DNA of 6,409 nt from SM1-46 sp002451215 (GTDB lineage Bacteria > Pseudomonadota > Gammaproteobacteria > Acidiferrobacterales > Sulfurifustaceae): NCBI GenBank assembly GCA_002451215.1, contig DKBM01000057.1:1-6409 (forward strand), read 5' to 3'. The position numbers and the translations under genes are program-made. Under the pieces are notes generated by a model. That model was not told the DNA's origin, searched no databases, and saw only the letters and a program-made list of their open reading frames with translations. Below are positions 5,617-6,409 of the stretch, piece after piece; the stretch's first letter is position 1; each line of letters opens with the position of its first letter.

Positions 5617-6409
5617 ATCGCCGCCAGTTCCTGATGGCGAGCGGCGCGCTCGGCCTCTCGGCGTGGCCGCTCTCTTTGGAGGAGGGCCTGTGGAATCCCT
5701 GCCTCGATGGCCTGCCAAGAGCGCTCGCCGATCACGACATCGTGCGCGCGGCCTGGGATGGCATCGATCCCGCGGCATTCTGGGACTGCCACGTGCATCT
5801 GATCGGCGTCGGGGACAGCAACGGCGGGCTATGGATCACGCCGGCGATGCAAAGTCTCTGGCATCCGGTTCAGTACCTGCAGCGCGTCTTCTACCAGAAC
5901 GCGAGCTGCGCCGAGCGCCAGGGCCATGTCGATGAGGATTTTCTCGCGCGGCTGCTGCGCTTGCAGGCCGAGCTGCCCGCCGGCAACAAGGTCATGTTGC
6001 TCGCGTTTGCGCATCATCATGACGAGACTGGAGCCGTCGATCTCGCAAGCAGTGCCTACTATTCCTCGAATGCGGCGGCGCGCGATCTGGCGCGCCGCTA
6101 CCCGGCGCAGTTCGAGTGGATCGCCTCGATCCACCCGTATCAACCCGATTGCGTGACGCAGATCGAAGCGGTGGTGCGCGACGGTGCCCGCGCCGTCAAA
6201 TGGCTTCCCTCGGCGATGGGGATTGATCCGGCCGCGCCGCGTTGCGATCCGTTCTACGCAGCGCTGGCACGACTCGACGTGCCGCTGCTCTCACATGGCG
6301 GCAAGGAACTTGCCGTGCACGGCGGTGCGCACGACGAGTTCAACAATCCACTGCGGCTGCGCCGGGCGCTCGGGCACGGGGTGCGCGTTATCGTCGCGCA
6401 CTGCGCTTC
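5613..6409 (+). CDS. Amidohydrolase-family metal-dependent hydrolase with Tat-like signal (partial, 3' end outside window)
   Basis: The frame is open from ATG 5613 to the window edge (265 codons, no stop). The N-terminus MNRRQFLMASGALGLSAWPL has a twin-arginine RRxFL motif followed by a hydrophobic stretch, which suggests Tat export or membrane anchoring. The mature part has amidohydrolase-superfamily landmarks: WDCHVHLIG with HxH metal ligands (H60, H62) on the first strand, a histidine cluster at 134-136, SIHPYQPD (H174), AVKWLPSAMGIDP (K196), LLSHGG (H228) and VIVAHCA (H263). The spacing fits the amidohydrolase-2 type TIM barrel; the terminal Asp ligand would lie beyond the edge. The substrate cannot be told. 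The ATG overlaps the TGA of the Aas homologue (ATGA), so translation is probably coupled and the two products likely act together. Antisense and overlapping ORFs in this stretch are shadows. Confidence 0.85.
   Translation, partial: MNRRQFLMASGALGLSAWPLSLEEGLWNPCLDGLPRALADHDIVRAAWDGIDPAAFWDCHVHLIGVGDSNGGLWITPAMQSLWHPVQYLQRVFYQNASCAERQGHVDEDFLARLLRLQAELPAGNKVMLLAFAHHHDETGAVDLASSAYYSSNAAARDLARRYPAQFEWIASIHPYQPDCVTQIEAVVRDGARAVKWLPSAMGIDPAAPRCDPFYAALARLDVPLLSHGGKELAVHGGAHDEFNNPLRLRRALGHGVRVIVAHCA

Noticed and set aside
5020..5778. 252-codon ORF on the minus strand
   Set aside because: It lies antisense to the well-supported Aas and amidohydrolase genes, is Arg-rich with no motif, and is a typical shadow in GC-rich DNA.
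5462..5935. 157-codon ORF on the plus strand across the Aas/amidohydrolase junction
   Set aside because: It is out of frame with both supported genes and Arg/Ser-rich. The amidohydrolase frame from 5613 has clear motifs.
1..6409. CRISPR array, tRNA, rRNA or insertion sequence
   Set aside because: I saw no regularly spaced repeats, no tRNA-like cloverleaf and no transposase or terminal inverted repeats by reading both strands.

Overview
This is a GC-rich chromosomal segment, most likely from a gammaproteobacterium. The clues are a full-length Aas-type bifunctional acyltransferase/adenylation protein, a small acidic protein resembling DUF6763 (a family I associate with sulfur-oxidising and halophilic gammaproteobacteria), an HU-family protein of the NPFTGEE type, and a HinT nucleotide hydrolase. 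The genus cannot be fixed from the sequence alone. No tRNA, rRNA, CRISPR array, insertion sequence or phage gene was seen.

Layout. Bases 1-266 hold a two-helix membrane protein of the 'transporter suffix domain' type; its 5' end may lie outside the window. After a doubtful 69-codon ORF (280-489) comes a bacterial pentameric ligand-gated ion channel subunit (490-1650, +). A 172-base gap separates it from the convergent HIT-family hydrolase gene (1823-2170, -). A divergent promoter region then leads to a small gene with a glutamate/aspartate-rich tail (2333-2617, +). That gene converges, across two hairpins that look like terminators, on an HU-like nucleoid protein (2757-3068, -). A 367-base gene-poor region with palindromes separates HU from the Aas homologue (3436-5616, +). 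Its stop overlaps the start of a metal-dependent amidohydrolase with a Tat-like signal, which runs off the right edge (5613-6409, +).

How the genes fit together. HinT, the acidic protein and HU look like ordinary core genes in single units. The Aas-amidohydrolase pair forms a translationally coupled operon, so the two products probably share a process around the membrane or envelope. The transporter-suffix gene and the channel gene are on the same strand and may be co-transcribed.

The strongest observation is that the Aas homologue keeps an intact acyltransferase half, while its adenylation half has lost several residues usually needed for catalysis, including the C-terminal lysine. That half is probably inactive or repurposed. 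The second is the ion channel, whose pore has no charged residue at the usual selectivity positions.
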